DNA of 64,000 nucleotides from Polaromonas sp. (GCF_029945895.1 NZ_JAQSDL010000092.1:1-64000), one strand, 5' to 3'. Positions 44,552 to 53,055 are shown, counted from the stretch's first letter. The notes: generated by a model from the sequence alone, not told the origin. Numbers and translations: made by a program.

Positions 44552-45256
44552 TCAAACTTTACGGTCGCGGGTGGTGCGCTTTTCAATGCGCTTCTCGGGC
44601 GTGGGGTTGTGCACGATGCGGTGCACGTAGATGCCGGGCAGGTGGATGTCGTCGGGCGCCAGTTCGCCGGTGGCAACGATGCGCTCCACTTCCACGATGC
44701 AGATCCTGCCTGCCATGGCTGCGGCCGGGTTGAAGTTGCGCGCCGTCAGGTTGAAGCGCAGGTTGCCCGAGCGGTCGGCAATGTCAGCCTTGACCAGCGC
44801 CACATCAGGCACCAGCGAGCGTTCCATCAGGTAGGTTTCACCATCAAACTCGCGCAGTTCCTTGCCCTCGGCGACCAGGGTACCGACACCGGTTTTTGTG
44901 AAAAATGCCGGGATGCCGGCGCCGCCCGCGCGCAGCTTCTCGGCCAGAGTGCCCTGCGGCGTGAACTCCAGTTCCAGCTCGCCAGCCAGGTACTGGCGCT
45001 CGAACTCCTTGTTCTCACCCACATAGCTGGAAATCATTTTTTTGATCTGCCGGGTCTCCAGCAACTTGCCCAGGCCGAAACCGTCCACACCGGCGTTGTT
45101 GGAAATCACGGTGAGGTTTTTGACCTGACTGGTCTTGAGCGCTTCGATCAGGGCCTCGGGAATGCCGCACAGGCCGAAACCACCGACAGCCATCAGCTGA
45201 CCGTCCTTGACGACACCCTTGAGGGCCTCATCGGCGGAGGGGAAAATTTTATTCAC
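44552..45256 (-). CDS. scoA: 3-oxoacid CoA-transferase subunit A
   Basis: The alpha subunit (234 residues) of the same CoA-transferase. The Gly-rich CoA-binding stretch MAVGGFGLCGIPEALIEAL and SNNAGVDGFGLGKLLE are typical, as are GAGIPAFFTKTGVGT and FNLTARNFNPAAAMAG. With scoB it forms the full enzyme, used for ketone-body or acetoacetate-type acid activation. The ATG follows GCAGGAGATTTCTGTG. It is divergent from a PAS-LuxR regulator, with a 22-bp imperfect palindrome between the two starts that is the likely operator. Confidence 0.93.
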   Translation of the reverse strand: MNKIFPSADEALKGVVKDGQLMAVGGFGLCGIPEALIEALKTSQVKNLTVISNNAGVDGFGLGKLLETRQIKKMISSYVGENKEFERQYLAGELELEFTPQGTLAEKLRAGGAGIPAFFTKTGVGTLVAEGKELREFDGETYLMERSLVPDVALVKADIADRSGNLRFNLTARNFNPAAAMAGRICIVEVERIVATGELAPDDIHLPGIYVHRIVHNPTPEKRIEKRTTRDRKV

Positions 45257-45303
45257 AGAAATCTCCTGCAGAGCTTCGACACGAACTTCAAAAGCATTAC
45301 GAT

Positions 45304-45325
45304 ACTACTTATCGACATACGTAGT
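45304..45325. promoter_or_regulatory. 22-bp imperfect palindrome between scoA and the PAS-LuxR gene
   Basis: The blocks ACTAC, TAT, ATA and GTAGT are placed symmetrically over 22 bp, with 16 of 22 positions fitting dyad symmetry. This is the size and form of a site for a LuxR-type dimer. It lies 48 bp from the scoA ATG and 44 bp from the regulator ATG, in an AT-rich patch. Confidence 0.5.
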
Positions 45326-45368
45326 TATCCCTAAAGTCAAACCCGCACGCCCGCTTACCTGCACCACC

Positions 45369-45923
45369 ATGGACATTGATTACCGGCTGGCATTCGACAT
45401 GGCTCCCGTGGGCCTGGTGCTTTCGCGCAACCGCGCCATTGTCGACTGCAACCAGCATCTGTGCGAGATGTTTGGCGCCACACGCGAGCAACTCACCGGC
45501 CAGTCGTTCCAGATCCTTTACCCGAGCGCGGATGAATATGAGCGCATAGGCGCGCGCATGCTGCCCATTCTCAACGCCAAGGGGCATTACGCCGACGACC
45601 GCATCATGAAACGCGTGGACGGCCGCCTCAAGGGCGAGACCTTCTGGTGCCATGTCACGGGGCGTGCGCTGAACCGGGCCTCACCGCACGAGTCCGGCAT
45701 CTGGACCTTCGAAGACCTCAGCTCGCGCCGGCCCGTCAAGGCCGAACTCACCGCGCGCGAGCGCGAGGTCGCCGCGCACCTGATGGACGGCCTGACGTCC
45801 AAGGAGATCGGCCGCGCCCTCGTCATCAGCCACCGCACGGTGGAAATCTACCGGGCCCGGCTGATGCGCAAGTACAAGGCATCAACAACCGCTGACCTGG
45901 TGCACAAGCTGATGGCGGGCTGA
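45369..45923 (+). CDS. PAS-LuxR family regulator
   Basis: A 184-residue one-component regulator. The PAS domain (about 1-115: YRLAFDMAPVGLVLSRNRAI, CEMFGATREQLTGQSFQILYP) is followed by a LuxR-type HTH (about 125-184: LTAREREVAAHLMDGLTSKEIGRALVISHRTVEIYRARLMRKY). ATG 45369 is preferred; the longer frame from 45207 runs through the scoA control region. It is divergent from scoA, so it most likely controls scoAB, perhaps in response to a small acid or its CoA ester sensed by PAS. Such PAS-LuxR genes are often found beside acid catabolism genes. Confidence 0.83.
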   Translation: MDIDYRLAFDMAPVGLVLSRNRAIVDCNQHLCEMFGATREQLTGQSFQILYPSADEYERIGARMLPILNAKGHYADDRIMKRVDGRLKGETFWCHVTGRALNRASPHESGIWTFEDLSSRRPVKAELTAREREVAAHLMDGLTSKEIGRALVISHRTVEIYRARLMRKYKASTTADLVHKLMAG

Positions 45924-45930
45924 GCCGGAC

Positions 45931-45981
45931 GCTCTTTTATTGATAGCAGCTTCCGCTTTCCTGCAAAGGGCCACCGGCTTC
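45931..45981 (+). repeat. Degenerate type A repeat
   Basis: CTCTTTTATTGATAGCAG then CTTTCCTGCAAAGGGCCACC resembles the type A layout with a damaged first stem and core. It fills the gap between the PAS-LuxR gene and the convergent kinase-UspA gene, where it could act as a bidirectional 3' structure. Confidence 0.4.
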
Positions 45982-47475
45982 CTAGATCGTCACCCTGGAA
46001 ACACGCGCCGGCTTTTCGTCCACGGCGTCCTGTGCGTAACTGTCCTCTGTCGCGGCCAGCTGGCCGAACGGCAGCGCCTGCTTGACCAGCACCACGGTGC
46101 ACGGCGCTGCCATGGCGACCCGGATGGGCACCGTGGCCAGCAGCCGCTGCATCTGCAGCCCGTGGGTCGCCGCGCCCATCACGATCATGCTGACCTGGTT
46201 GCCTTGCGCATAACGCAGCAGGGCCTGAGCGACGTCACCGTTTTCGAGAATGTGGAAGGACACCGTCTGGCCGCTCAGGTCCAGCGGCTGGGCCCATTGC
46301 CGCAGCATGCCGAGGTAGCGCCGGTGAACCGTGGTCTCGCTGGAGGCAGCATCGTGGCCCGGCGTTTCACCGGGGTTAATCACACTCACACAGGCGAGCC
46401 GGGCGCCAGGCACGGTACCGAGGGCACGCGACACCGCTTCGCGCAGCGAATACAGGGTGGCATCACTCACATCGCGGTTGGGGACGGCCACCATGATGAT
46501 GGGCACCGCGTCAATCAGCCGGGACGGTAAGGCGCTGGGCTGATAGTGCATGCCGGCGGCGCGCACCCAGCGTTTCAGGTGCGCCCAGAACCCGGTGGCC
46601 CGGTCGCGCCGCCCACGGTCGGTCACCTGCACCTGCTGCGGGTGCGAGAGATCAAAAGCCAGATGCGCGGCAGACGCGTAACGCCGCGCCGCCTCCGGTT
46701 CCAGGCAGCGCAGGATCACTTCCTGCAGCCATTCGGGCAGCTCGGGGCGCCACTTGCGCGGCGGCACCGGGTCCATCCACAGGCGCTGGCGCAGTCCGCC
46801 ACGGGTCTGCGGATTGCCAAAAGGAAGCTCGCGCGTGGCCATTTCATACAGCATGACACCGATGGCAAAAATGTCGCTGCGCGGGTCACCGCGCACGCCC
46901 ACCACCTGCTCGGGCGCCATCCAGGTCGGTGACCCCACGGCGGGCCGCAACTCCTCGGCCAGCAGGTCCGGATAGTGGGCGTGGCAGGACAGGCCGAAGT
47001 CAAGCAGCACCGCCCGGCCGTCCGGCCGTATCAATACATTGGCCGGCTTCAGGTCCAGGTGGCAGACGTCCTGCAGGTGCAGGCTGTGCGCGGCCTGCGC
47101 CACGGCCGCGCCCAGCCGGGCGATCTCGTCAGCGGCCAGCGGCGCGGGCTCGTCATCCAGCCACTGCTGCAGGGTGCGCCCGGGCACCTCTTCCATGACC
47201 AGGTAAGGCAGCTTCGCCAGGTCGCCGGCGGCCACCAGGCGCGGCACGTGGGGACCGGTGAGCACCGACAGGATCTGCAGCTCCACCTCAAACCCGACGA
47301 TGTTCTCCGCCCCGTCGCCCTCCGTCATGCGCGGCACCTTCATGACCATCGGAAACGGTTCGCGCTGCGCAACGCCGGCATAAGCGACCTGGTAGATGTG
47401 GGCCATGCCGCCGGCATGCAGGCAGTCACCGACCTGGAAACCGTCAATCACCGTCCCGGGGGCCAGCAGCTTCAC
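45982..47475 (-). CDS. Ser/Thr protein kinase fused to a universal stress (UspA) domain
   Basis: A 497-residue protein. Residues 1-290 are a Hanks-type kinase: Gly-rich loop near LHAGGMAHIY, Lys in VMKVP, catalytic loop HLDLKPANV (Asp141), LDFGLS and the APE motif WMAPEQ. After a linker, residues about 335-475 are a UspA domain (VPIIMVAVPNRDVSD; the nucleotide-binding GAATHGLQMQRLL...APCTVVLVK). No membrane helix is seen, so it is cytoplasmic. The start is GTG 47475, overlapping the stop of the metallophosphoesterase gene (GTGA). Kinase-UspA fusions suggest a stress-linked signal, with nucleotide binding by UspA adjusting the kinase; that is inference. Confidence 0.87.
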   Translation of the reverse strand: MKLLAPGTVIDGFQVGDCLHAGGMAHIYQVAYAGVAQREPFPMVMKVPRMTEGDGAENIVGFEVELQILSVLTGPHVPRLVAAGDLAKLPYLVMEEVPGRTLQQWLDDEPAPLAADEIARLGAAVAQAAHSLHLQDVCHLDLKPANVLIRPDGRAVLLDFGLSCHAHYPDLLAEELRPAVGSPTWMAPEQVVGVRGDPRSDIFAIGVMLYEMATRELPFGNPQTRGGLRQRLWMDPVPPRKWRPELPEWLQEVILRCLEPEAARRYASAAHLAFDLSHPQQVQVTDRGRRDRATGFWAHLKRWVRAAGMHYQPSALPSRLIDAVPIIMVAVPNRDVSDATLYSLREAVSRALGTVPGARLACVSVINPGETPGHDAASSETTVHRRYLGMLRQWAQPLDLSGQTVSFHILENGDVAQALLRYAQGNQVSMIVMGAATHGLQMQRLLATVPIRVAMAAPCTVVLVKQALPFGQLAATEDSYAQDAVDEKPARVSRVTI

Positions 47476-48224
47476 AAGCCACGCTCCAGCCGTTTGGCAA
47501 AATCCTCCGGCAGCCCCGCAGCCCGGACATCCGCCGCGGCCGCGAGGTGGTCATAGGCGACACGGTGAAAGGTGAGCTCGGCGCGGGCCGGATCGAACAT
47601 CGCATACATCGCGTCGGTGTTGCCATCACGCGGCTGCCCGACAGAGCCCACGGTGGCAATCCAGCGGCGATGTGGCGGTAGCGGGATGGTTACGCCCGCT
47701 GTCGGCTCAAAGCGCAGCAGTCTCTGGCTGGCGCCCCGGAAATACAGGGTTTGGTGGTGCACATGGCCGCCAAAAACATAACGCACCCGCGTGTCGGCGC
47801 AGGCCGCATCAAGGCTGGCCTCGGCGCGATGTCCGCTGTCGACATACAGCCACCGCTGCGGCGCATCGGCGCTGGCATGCACAAAAAAAGCAGCGCCGTC
47901 AGTGGCGGTCAGCGGCAGGCCAGCGAGGAAATCCAGGTCAGCGGGCTGCAGTTGTGAGCGGGTCCACGCCGCGCCGCTCGGGTCCATCTTGCCGGCCTGG
48001 GCGAGTGGCGTCGCCGCCATTGCGTCGTGGTTGCCCTGCAGGACGATGGCACCTTCCTGCGCCAGCTCACGCATCCGGCGCACTACCTGCGCGGGCTGGG
48101 CCCCGTAACCCACCAGATCGCCAAGCACGGCGAAACGCTGCGCGCCCCGGGCGGCGGCATGGTCCATGCACGCGTCAAGCGCGCGCAGGTTGGCATGAAT
48201 GTCGGACAGCAGGGCAGTTTTCAT
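47472..48224 (-). CDS. Calcineurin-like metallophosphoesterase
   Basis: A 250-residue metallophosphoesterase with all metal-binding motifs: SDIHANL at the N-terminus, GDLVGYG, GNHDAMA and GGHVHHQ. It is of the YfcE-like group that acts on phosphodiesters or phosphoproteins; specificity cannot be told. It is translated together with the Ser/Thr kinase-UspA gene (GTGA overlap), which hints that it may remove phosphate placed by that kinase. A type A repeat lies in the upstream gap. Confidence 0.87.
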   Translation of the reverse strand: MKTALLSDIHANLRALDACMDHAAARGAQRFAVLGDLVGYGAQPAQVVRRMRELAQEGAIVLQGNHDAMAATPLAQAGKMDPSGAAWTRSQLQPADLDFLAGLPLTATDGAAFFVHASADAPQRWLYVDSGHRAEASLDAACADTRVRYVFGGHVHHQTLYFRGASQRLLRFEPTAGVTIPLPPHRRWIATVGSVGQPRDGNTDAMYAMFDPARAELTFHRVAYDHLAAAADVRAAGLPEDFAKRLERGL

Positions 48225-48332
48225 GGCTGGTGGGGCCCATCATCGGCCCTGAAGCTGATACCAGGCTTGCATCTGGAGGCCGCCGGTAGAGCTCGCCCGC
48301 CAGCCTGCGGGCGGTTACATCGGGCGGCCATT

Positions 48333-48386
48333 GCTATTTTATTGATAGCTAGCCGCGCTTGCAGTCATTGGGCTGGAGGCCAAAAA
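48333..48386 (+). repeat. Type A interspersed repeat upstream of the phosphoesterase gene
   Basis: GCTATTTTATTGATAGCTAG then CCGCGCTTGCAG then GGGCTGGAGGCCAAAAAC: a full copy. It lies in the 225-bp gap 48225-48449, where I see nothing else of note. Confidence 0.7.
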
Positions 48387-48449
48387 CACCTCAAACCAGC
48401 AGCAGATTCACGGAAATCTGCCGGCAACCGGCTCTGGCTGCCTGCAAGG

Positions 48450-48809
48450 TCAGAGGGCTTCCGGGTCGGGCTCACGGCGGATGGAATCCCGTGACCGGTG
48501 GTCGCGCAGCTTGTCCAGCGTGTGTTCGAGCACACGCTTGAGTTTCTCGCTCGCGCCCCGGAAGGCTTCGTCCTGGCTGGAGGCATGGTGGTTGACGGCC
48601 AGCGGCTCGTGGTGCGCAAGCCGCGCCTCGATCATGCAGCGCTTGTGGTCGGCGCTGACCTTGTCGCTGTTCTCGTCGCTCATGTGCACCTCGATGCGGG
48701 TGATGTCGTCCTTGAAGCGGCTCAGCGATGCGTTGAGTTCCGTGCTCGCCCACCGCTCAAACGACTCACCGGTGTGGATCGTGTGGTTGGAGTTGACTTG
48801 AACTTGCAT
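48450..48809 (-). CDS. Ribosome hibernation factor-like protein (HPF/RaiA family)
   Basis: A 119-residue member of the HPF/RaiA (YfiA) fold, which binds the 30S decoding region to silence ribosomes under stress. The beta-alpha pattern is visible (MQVQVNSNHTIHTGESFERW; RFKDDITRIEVHMSDEN; DEAFRGASEKLKRVLEHTLDKL). It is not in the usual place near rpoN, so it is probably a second copy with a special role. AAAGGA precedes the ATG. It is near the kinase-UspA and phosphoesterase genes, all hinting at stress response. Confidence 0.8.
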   Translation of the reverse strand: MQVQVNSNHTIHTGESFERWASTELNASLSRFKDDITRIEVHMSDENSDKVSADHKRCMIEARLAHHEPLAVNHHASSQDEAFRGASEKLKRVLEHTLDKLRDHRSRDSIRREPDPEAL

Positions 48810-49116
48810 GTGTTTTTTCCTTTCAGGGTCTGCAACCCGCAGCGTGAAGGCCGGGCTGCCATGAAGTCACACAGTGGTGACTGGAAATTCATTGTGCGCC
48901 CTGCCCGCCCGAGGGCGTGTAGTCCGCATTCCCCCGCAGCAGTAGGGTGACTCAAAAACCAGCACGATTTTCAAGGCACCGTCTGCCGGCCAAAGGCGCT
49001 GGAGCCCGGGACATTTTTGTACGCTGCACTGCGAGAAAACAGACGACCACTGTTGACGCATCACAAAAAAAAGCGGGCCCCGCAGGGCCCGCTTTTCAGT
49101 CACCAGCCAGGCTGGC
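48810..49116. other. 307-bp intergenic region
   Basis: No gene is visible. It holds the promoter for the HPF-like gene and, near its end, the terminator of the small exported protein gene. A GTCAC..GTGAC inverted repeat with a 6-bp spacer lies around 48865-48880. Confidence 0.5.
49065..49096 (-). terminator. Intrinsic terminator after the Ala/Lys-rich protein gene
   Basis: The stem GCGGGCCC / GGGCCCGC with a 4-nt loop is followed by eight T residues on the reverse strand, starting 20 bp after the stop codon. Confidence 0.9.
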
Positions 49117-49455
49117 TCATTTTTCCCCGGAAGGAATCTCGCCTTTCTTGAGGGCGTCAGCGGCTGTGGCTTTGCGCTTGGCCTTGGCTGCATCGCGCTC
49201 CTGCTTGGTAGCTGCCTTGGCGGTGCCGACACCTTTTTCCTCGGCTGCACGCGGCGTGACGGCCTTGTGGGCTGCAGCGGCGCCTTCCTCTTTGCGCGCG
49301 GCCTTGGCCGTGGCTTTTTCAGCAGGCGTCGCCTTGGGCATGGTCTGACCCTTGGACTGTTCAGGGTCGGCTTCGCCGCCTTTGGTCTGGGCGAAGGCAC
49401 TCACGGCCAACATCTGGGCAAGAACGATACTCAGGGGAAGCAATACTTTTTTCAT
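49117..49455 (-). CDS. Small exported Ala/Lys-rich protein
   Basis: A 112-residue protein with a signal peptide (MKKVLLPLSIVLAQMLAVSAFAQ). The mature part is low-complexity, rich in Ala, Lys and Glu (EKATAKAARKEEGAAAAHKA, AAKAKRKATAADALKKG), predicted helical or disordered and very basic. No known domain is recognised. GGAGATTTCTC precedes the ATG, and a strong terminator follows, so it is a single-gene transcript. Such proteins are common in Burkholderiales and unstudied. Confidence 0.75.
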   Translation of the reverse strand: MKKVLLPLSIVLAQMLAVSAFAQTKGGEADPEQSKGQTMPKATPAEKATAKAARKEEGAAAAHKAVTPRAAEEKGVGTAKAATKQERDAAKAKRKATAADALKKGEIPSGEK

Positions 49456-49584
49456 GAGAAATCTCCGGGGGTGGTTGATGAACGAGAAAATTCAGCATTT
49501 CACGCTACTGACTTTCATATCTTGAGATTTATCAACTGGACAGCATGAACCAGAACCGCCCACTGCGGTGCATGCGGCTTCTGC

Positions 49585-50511
49585 CTAAGGTGCTGTCTGT
49601 TGCCGCTGGTACTCCTTGCGTTTCATGTCGAGGTAGGCGGCACGCTCGACCTCATGCAACTGGCGGGCATATTTCTCGGTCGCTGCGAACCAGGCTTCCA
49701 GGCCTTTCTCGAAGCGCTGCGGCAGTGGCGCCGAAAGCGCATCAAGGTAGGACTCGATCGCAAGGTAGTAGCGCATCGTGTTTCGCTCCACCACGCCGCG
49801 CACCCCGCCGATGAGTTCTGGAGGCTGACCGGGCATGCCCGCTGTGGTCTGGGTGAACCCGACCTTTCCCCGGCCCAGGGTTGCCAGATAAAACTGCATG
49901 GCGACGCGCCCCGTGCGCCCATAGGCGAACGAGTACCTCATGTGAATGAAGCTTTGCCTTTCCGATATCGGGATGGCCTCCAGCAGGATCCGGTAGTCTT
50001 GTGTGTCCAGTGGACCATCAGCAGCTTCAAGCTCTATATCCAGGTAGTCCGCCTCTGCGGCCACCTTGCGGTAGGAAAAAAGAACCGTGGACGCCTCGAC
50101 CAGGGGCTGGTCATGCTTGCGACCGAGTCGCACATCCAGCTGAGTGCCTGCCGCGGCGGGGCGGGCACGGCAGAACTTGATGTTCAGATGCAGGATCAGC
50201 ATGTCACACCAGTGCCCGGGATCGCTCAGCTCGGTGCGGACCGTTCCGAACGGATGCTTGACCAAGGCGTAGACATCACCCTCCAGTTGCCCGGTGCTTT
50301 CACTCGACACCAGGTACAAGGGCCCCTGAAACTGATTGCTGGCAAGTTGCGGGCCCAGGGCGACGTGCCTGGCACGCAAGCCGGCAGGCCCCAGCGCCTG
50401 CGATCCCCCGGCGCCCCATGCAGGCATGAACAGCCCCAGCCAGAGCGGCAGCACAATCGAGTAGCGGCTGGCCCGCCGGACCGCATGGATGAACCACATC
50501 ATGCTGTCCAT
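49585..50511 (-). CDS. Uncharacterised exported protein
   Basis: I do not recognise this 308-residue protein. It starts with a signal sequence (about 15-35, SRYSIVLPLWLGLFMPAWGAG). The mature part has three Cys-containing or aromatic segments (DPGHWCDMLILHLNIKFCRA, RQSFIHMRYSFAYGRTGRVAM, GGVRGVVERNTMRYYLAIESY) and a helical, charged C-terminus. WCDML and IKFC may form a disulfide, which fits a periplasmic protein. It stands alone between opposite-strand and unrelated genes. A lipid-binding or enzymatic role can be imagined but not supported. Confidence 0.7.
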   Translation of the reverse strand: MDSMMWFIHAVRRASRYSIVLPLWLGLFMPAWGAGGSQALGPAGLRARHVALGPQLASNQFQGPLYLVSSESTGQLEGDVYALVKHPFGTVRTELSDPGHWCDMLILHLNIKFCRARPAAAGTQLDVRLGRKHDQPLVEASTVLFSYRKVAAEADYLDIELEAADGPLDTQDYRILLEAIPISERQSFIHMRYSFAYGRTGRVAMQFYLATLGRGKVGFTQTTAGMPGQPPELIGGVRGVVERNTMRYYLAIESYLDALSAPLPQRFEKGLEAWFAATEKYARQLHEVERAAYLDMKRKEYQRQQTAP

Positions 50512-50602
50512 TATTGGCAGCCGTTTCGCCCCGGACTTTGCGGCAGATCATGACCCGTCGCAATTACCGTGCAGGAAAACCCATCCTGCCGCGGCGCTCC
50601 CC

Positions 50603-50971
50603 CTACTTGCCGTCGATCACCTCGGCCGCGCTGCGGAAGGCGTCCACCGCCGTGGGCACACCGCAATAAACGGCGGCATGCAACAACACTTCCTGAATCT
50701 CCGCAGCCGTTGCGCCGTTGTTGAGCGCACCACGCACATGCGCCTTGAGTTCATGCTGCTTGCCGAGCGCCGTGAGCATGGCCACGGTGATCAGGCTTCG
50801 CGTCTTGCGCTCCAGACCCGGCCGCTGCCAGACATCGCCCCAAGCCTTGGCGGTGATGTGTTCCTGAATGGGTCGGGTGAAGTCGGTGACATTGGCGAAC
50901 GCGTTGCTTACGAAGTCTTCGCCCATCACCTGCTTGCGGGTGGCGAGGCCTTTGTCGAATTGGGAATCCAT
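50603..50971 (-). CDS. Carboxymuconolactone decarboxylase family protein (PcaC-like)
   Basis: A 122-residue protein with the CMD fold, similar to 4-carboxymuconolactone decarboxylase (PcaC): GEDFVSNAFANVTDFTRPIQ, WQRPGLERKTRSLITVAMLTALG and the motif HELKAHVRGALNNGATAAEIQEVLLHAAVYCGVP. The usual AhpD CxxC is absent, which supports a decarboxylase-like rather than peroxidase role. No protocatechuate genes are adjacent, so the pathway is uncertain. AAGGAGAAC precedes the ATG. Confidence 0.85.
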   Translation of the reverse strand: MDSQFDKGLATRKQVMGEDFVSNAFANVTDFTRPIQEHITAKAWGDVWQRPGLERKTRSLITVAMLTALGKQHELKAHVRGALNNGATAAEIQEVLLHAAVYCGVPTAVDAFRSAAEVIDGK

Positions 50972-51107
50972 GGGTCAGGTTCTCCTTGGCAAATCGCCAG
51001 CATAGCCGCTGATGTCCCCTTCAGCCTGCGCCGACATGCCAAACCCTCAAAGTCACCCCGAGCTGAACGTATCATTGCCGCACCATTCACCAGCAATGAG
51101 ACAAACC

Positions 51108-51683
51108 ATGACCACGAGATATCCCCTGCCCGACCTCAATACCCTGCCCGATGACATCAAGGCCAAAGTGCTGGAGGTGCAGGAAAAAGCCGGCTTTGTC
51201 CCCAATGTTTTTCTGGCGCTGGCGCGCCGCCCGGCGGAGTGGCGTGCCTTTTTTGCCTACCACGACGCTTTGATGTTGCGCGAGGAGTCGGGCCTGAGCA
51301 AAGGCGACCGCGAGATGATCGTGACCACCACGAGTGCGGCCAACCACTGCCTGTATTGCGTGGTGGCGCATGGCGCCCTCCTGCGGATCTACGAGAAAAA
51401 ACCGCTGGTGGCCGACCAGGTGGCGGTGAACTACCGCAAGGCCGACATCACGCCGCGCCAGCGCGCCATGCTGGACTTCGCAATGAAGGTCTGCCAGACG
51501 TCGGACCAAGTGGAAGAAGCCGACTTTGCCGCGCTGCATGCCCACGGCTTCAACGACGAGGACATCTGGGACATCGCTGCCATCACCGCCTTCTTCGGCC
51601 TGTCGAACCGCATCGCAAGCTTCTCCAGCATGATGCCCAACCCCGAGTTCTACCTGATGGGCCGGCTGCCGAAGCAGAAGTAA
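51108..51683 (+). CDS. AhpD-like peroxidase-related protein
   Basis: A 191-residue protein of the CMD/AhpD-like group annotated as uncharacterised peroxidase-related enzymes. It keeps the redox motif CLYCVVAHG (Cys-x-x-Cys then His). Helical segments on both sides (FVPNVFLALARRPAEWRAFF, RQRAMLDFAMKVCQTSDQVE, IASFSSMMPNPEFY) match. ATG 51108 is chosen over ATG 51096 for its GAGA spacing, but both are possible. It is divergent from the other CMD-fold gene. Confidence 0.82.
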   Translation: MTTRYPLPDLNTLPDDIKAKVLEVQEKAGFVPNVFLALARRPAEWRAFFAYHDALMLREESGLSKGDREMIVTTTSAANHCLYCVVAHGALLRIYEKKPLVADQVAVNYRKADITPRQRAMLDFAMKVCQTSDQVEEADFAALHAHGFNDEDIWDIAAITAFFGLSNRIASFSSMMPNPEFYLMGRLPKQK

Positions 51684-51695
51684 GCAGGTTCAGTC

Positions 51696-51749
51696 GCTAC
51701 TTATTTAATAGCTGTATCCGCCCATCCAGCAAGGGCTGGGTGCCGATTT
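51696..51749 (+). repeat. Type A interspersed repeat between convergent genes
   Basis: GCTACTTATTTAATAGCTG then TATCCGCCCATCC then GGGCTGGGTGCCGATTT. It fills the gap between the 3' ends of the AhpD-like gene and the thioesterase gene. Confidence 0.65.
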
Positions 51750-51754
51750 GACGC

Positions 51755-52174
51755 CTAACCGACGATGGCGCGCATCCAGTCAGGCAAAGTGGCCGCCTTC
51801 TGGCTCGGGAAGTCCACCCAGATGGTGGTGGCGCCGCCGACGGCGTAGATCACGCCGGGCTGATCGACGCGCTCCATCGTGCCCCAGGTTTCGAAGGTGG
51901 TGCGACCCGGGTCGCTGGCATACATCCGGACCAGGACGTCGCCGGGGTATTCGAGCTGCTTGTAGAAATTGCAGAACGCATTGACGATAACCGGGCCTTC
52001 GCCTTTCGGATCGGGCACGCAGCCAATGGAATACATCCAGTCGATCCGCACCGTCTCCAGGTAACGAAAATAGCTGGCGTTGTTGACGTGGCCCATCGCG
52101 TCCATGTCGCCCCAGCGGATCGGCATGCGCATTTCGAAGACCAGTTTCTTGCTCTCGGGAATTTCAATTTTCAT
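51755..52174 (-). CDS. Acyl-CoA thioesterase (hotdog fold, YbgC/4HBT type)
   Basis: A 139-residue hotdog-fold thioesterase. The motif RWGDMDAMGHVNNASYFRYLE carries the catalytic Asp of the 4-hydroxybenzoyl-CoA thioesterase group. It probably hydrolyses a short or medium acyl-CoA. It is on the same strand as the SDR gene upstream (72 bp apart), and near ETF-ubiquinone oxidoreductase, so all may serve acyl-CoA metabolism. Confidence 0.86.
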   Translation of the reverse strand: MKIEIPESKKLVFEMRMPIRWGDMDAMGHVNNASYFRYLETVRIDWMYSIGCVPDPKGEGPVIVNAFCNFYKQLEYPGDVLVRMYASDPGRTTFETWGTMERVDQPGVIYAVGGATTIWVDFPSQKAATLPDWMRAIVG

Positions 52175-52246
52175 GGCGTTGTAAAGACGAGAGTCAAAAG
52201 GAAAAAAGCGGGGTGACCGATGGACAGGCGCTCAGCGACGCATGCC

Positions 52247-53029
52247 TCAGAGCCCGAAGCCGTCGTCCGCAGCAATGACTGCCCCATTGATGAAGTGACT
52301 CTGCCCACTGGCCAGCATCACCAGCAATGCGTCCAGGTCCTCCGGCTTGCCGATGCGCTTGCGCGGCAGCATCTGCACCAGCTTCTTGCCCTGCTCGGTT
52401 TCCCAGTGGTGGTGGTTGATCTCGGTGTCGATATAGCCCGGGCAGATGGCATTGACATTGATGCCGAACCTGCCCCACTCCAGCGCCATGGCCTTGGTCA
52501 TCTGCACCACCGCCGCCTTGCTCATGCAGTACACGCCTATCTGGGGCAACACGCGCAGGCCGGCCATGGAAGCAATGTTGATGATGCGCCCGCCGGAAAA
52601 GGTGCCCGGCGCCGCGCCTCGCGACCGCGCCAGCATGCGCTTGCCGACTTCCTGCGCCACAAAAAAAGCACCCTTGACGTTGGTGCCGAAAATGAAGTCG
52701 TAGTCTTCCTCACCCACGTCCTGCAGGCGCTGCGTGGTACTCACGCCGGAGTTGTTGACAAGGATGTCGATGGGGCCAACCTCGGTTTCGGCGTGCGCCA
52801 CTGCCGACTTGATGCTGGCGTGGTCCGTCACATCCAGCAGGACCACATGCGCATCGCCGCCCTCAGCCTCGATCTGCGCGCGCAGATCCTTGAGCTTGTC
52901 CATCCTGCGACTGGCCAGCACCACCGCCGCGCCCGCGCGGCTCAGGGTTTTGGCGAACTGCGCACCCAGACCGCCGGAGGCGCCGGTCACGAGCGCGACA
53001 CGCCCTGAAAGATCCAGGCTATAGGCCAT
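52247..53029 (-). CDS. SDR family oxidoreductase
   Basis: A 260-residue classical short-chain dehydrogenase: TGASGGLG for NAD(P) binding, NNSGV, catalytic Ser in NIASMAG and YCMSK as the Tyr-x-x-x-Lys pair, then PGYIDTEINHHHW. The PGYIDTE..HHHW stretch is seen in SDRs linked to acyl-CoA or 3-hydroxyacyl oxidation, but the substrate is not certain. It is divergent from the ETF-ubiquinone oxidoreductase gene with a strong palindrome between them, which suggests common control by a TetR-family repressor. Confidence 0.88.
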   Translation of the reverse strand: MAYSLDLSGRVALVTGASGGLGAQFAKTLSRAGAAVVLASRRMDKLKDLRAQIEAEGGDAHVVLLDVTDHASIKSAVAHAETEVGPIDILVNNSGVSTTQRLQDVGEEDYDFIFGTNVKGAFFVAQEVGKRMLARSRGAAPGTFSGGRIINIASMAGLRVLPQIGVYCMSKAAVVQMTKAMALEWGRFGINVNAICPGYIDTEINHHHWETEQGKKLVQMLPRKRIGKPEDLDALLVMLASGQSHFINGAVIAADDGFGL

Positions 53030-53055
53030 TAGAGGGTTCTCCCGATAAAAGTGTA

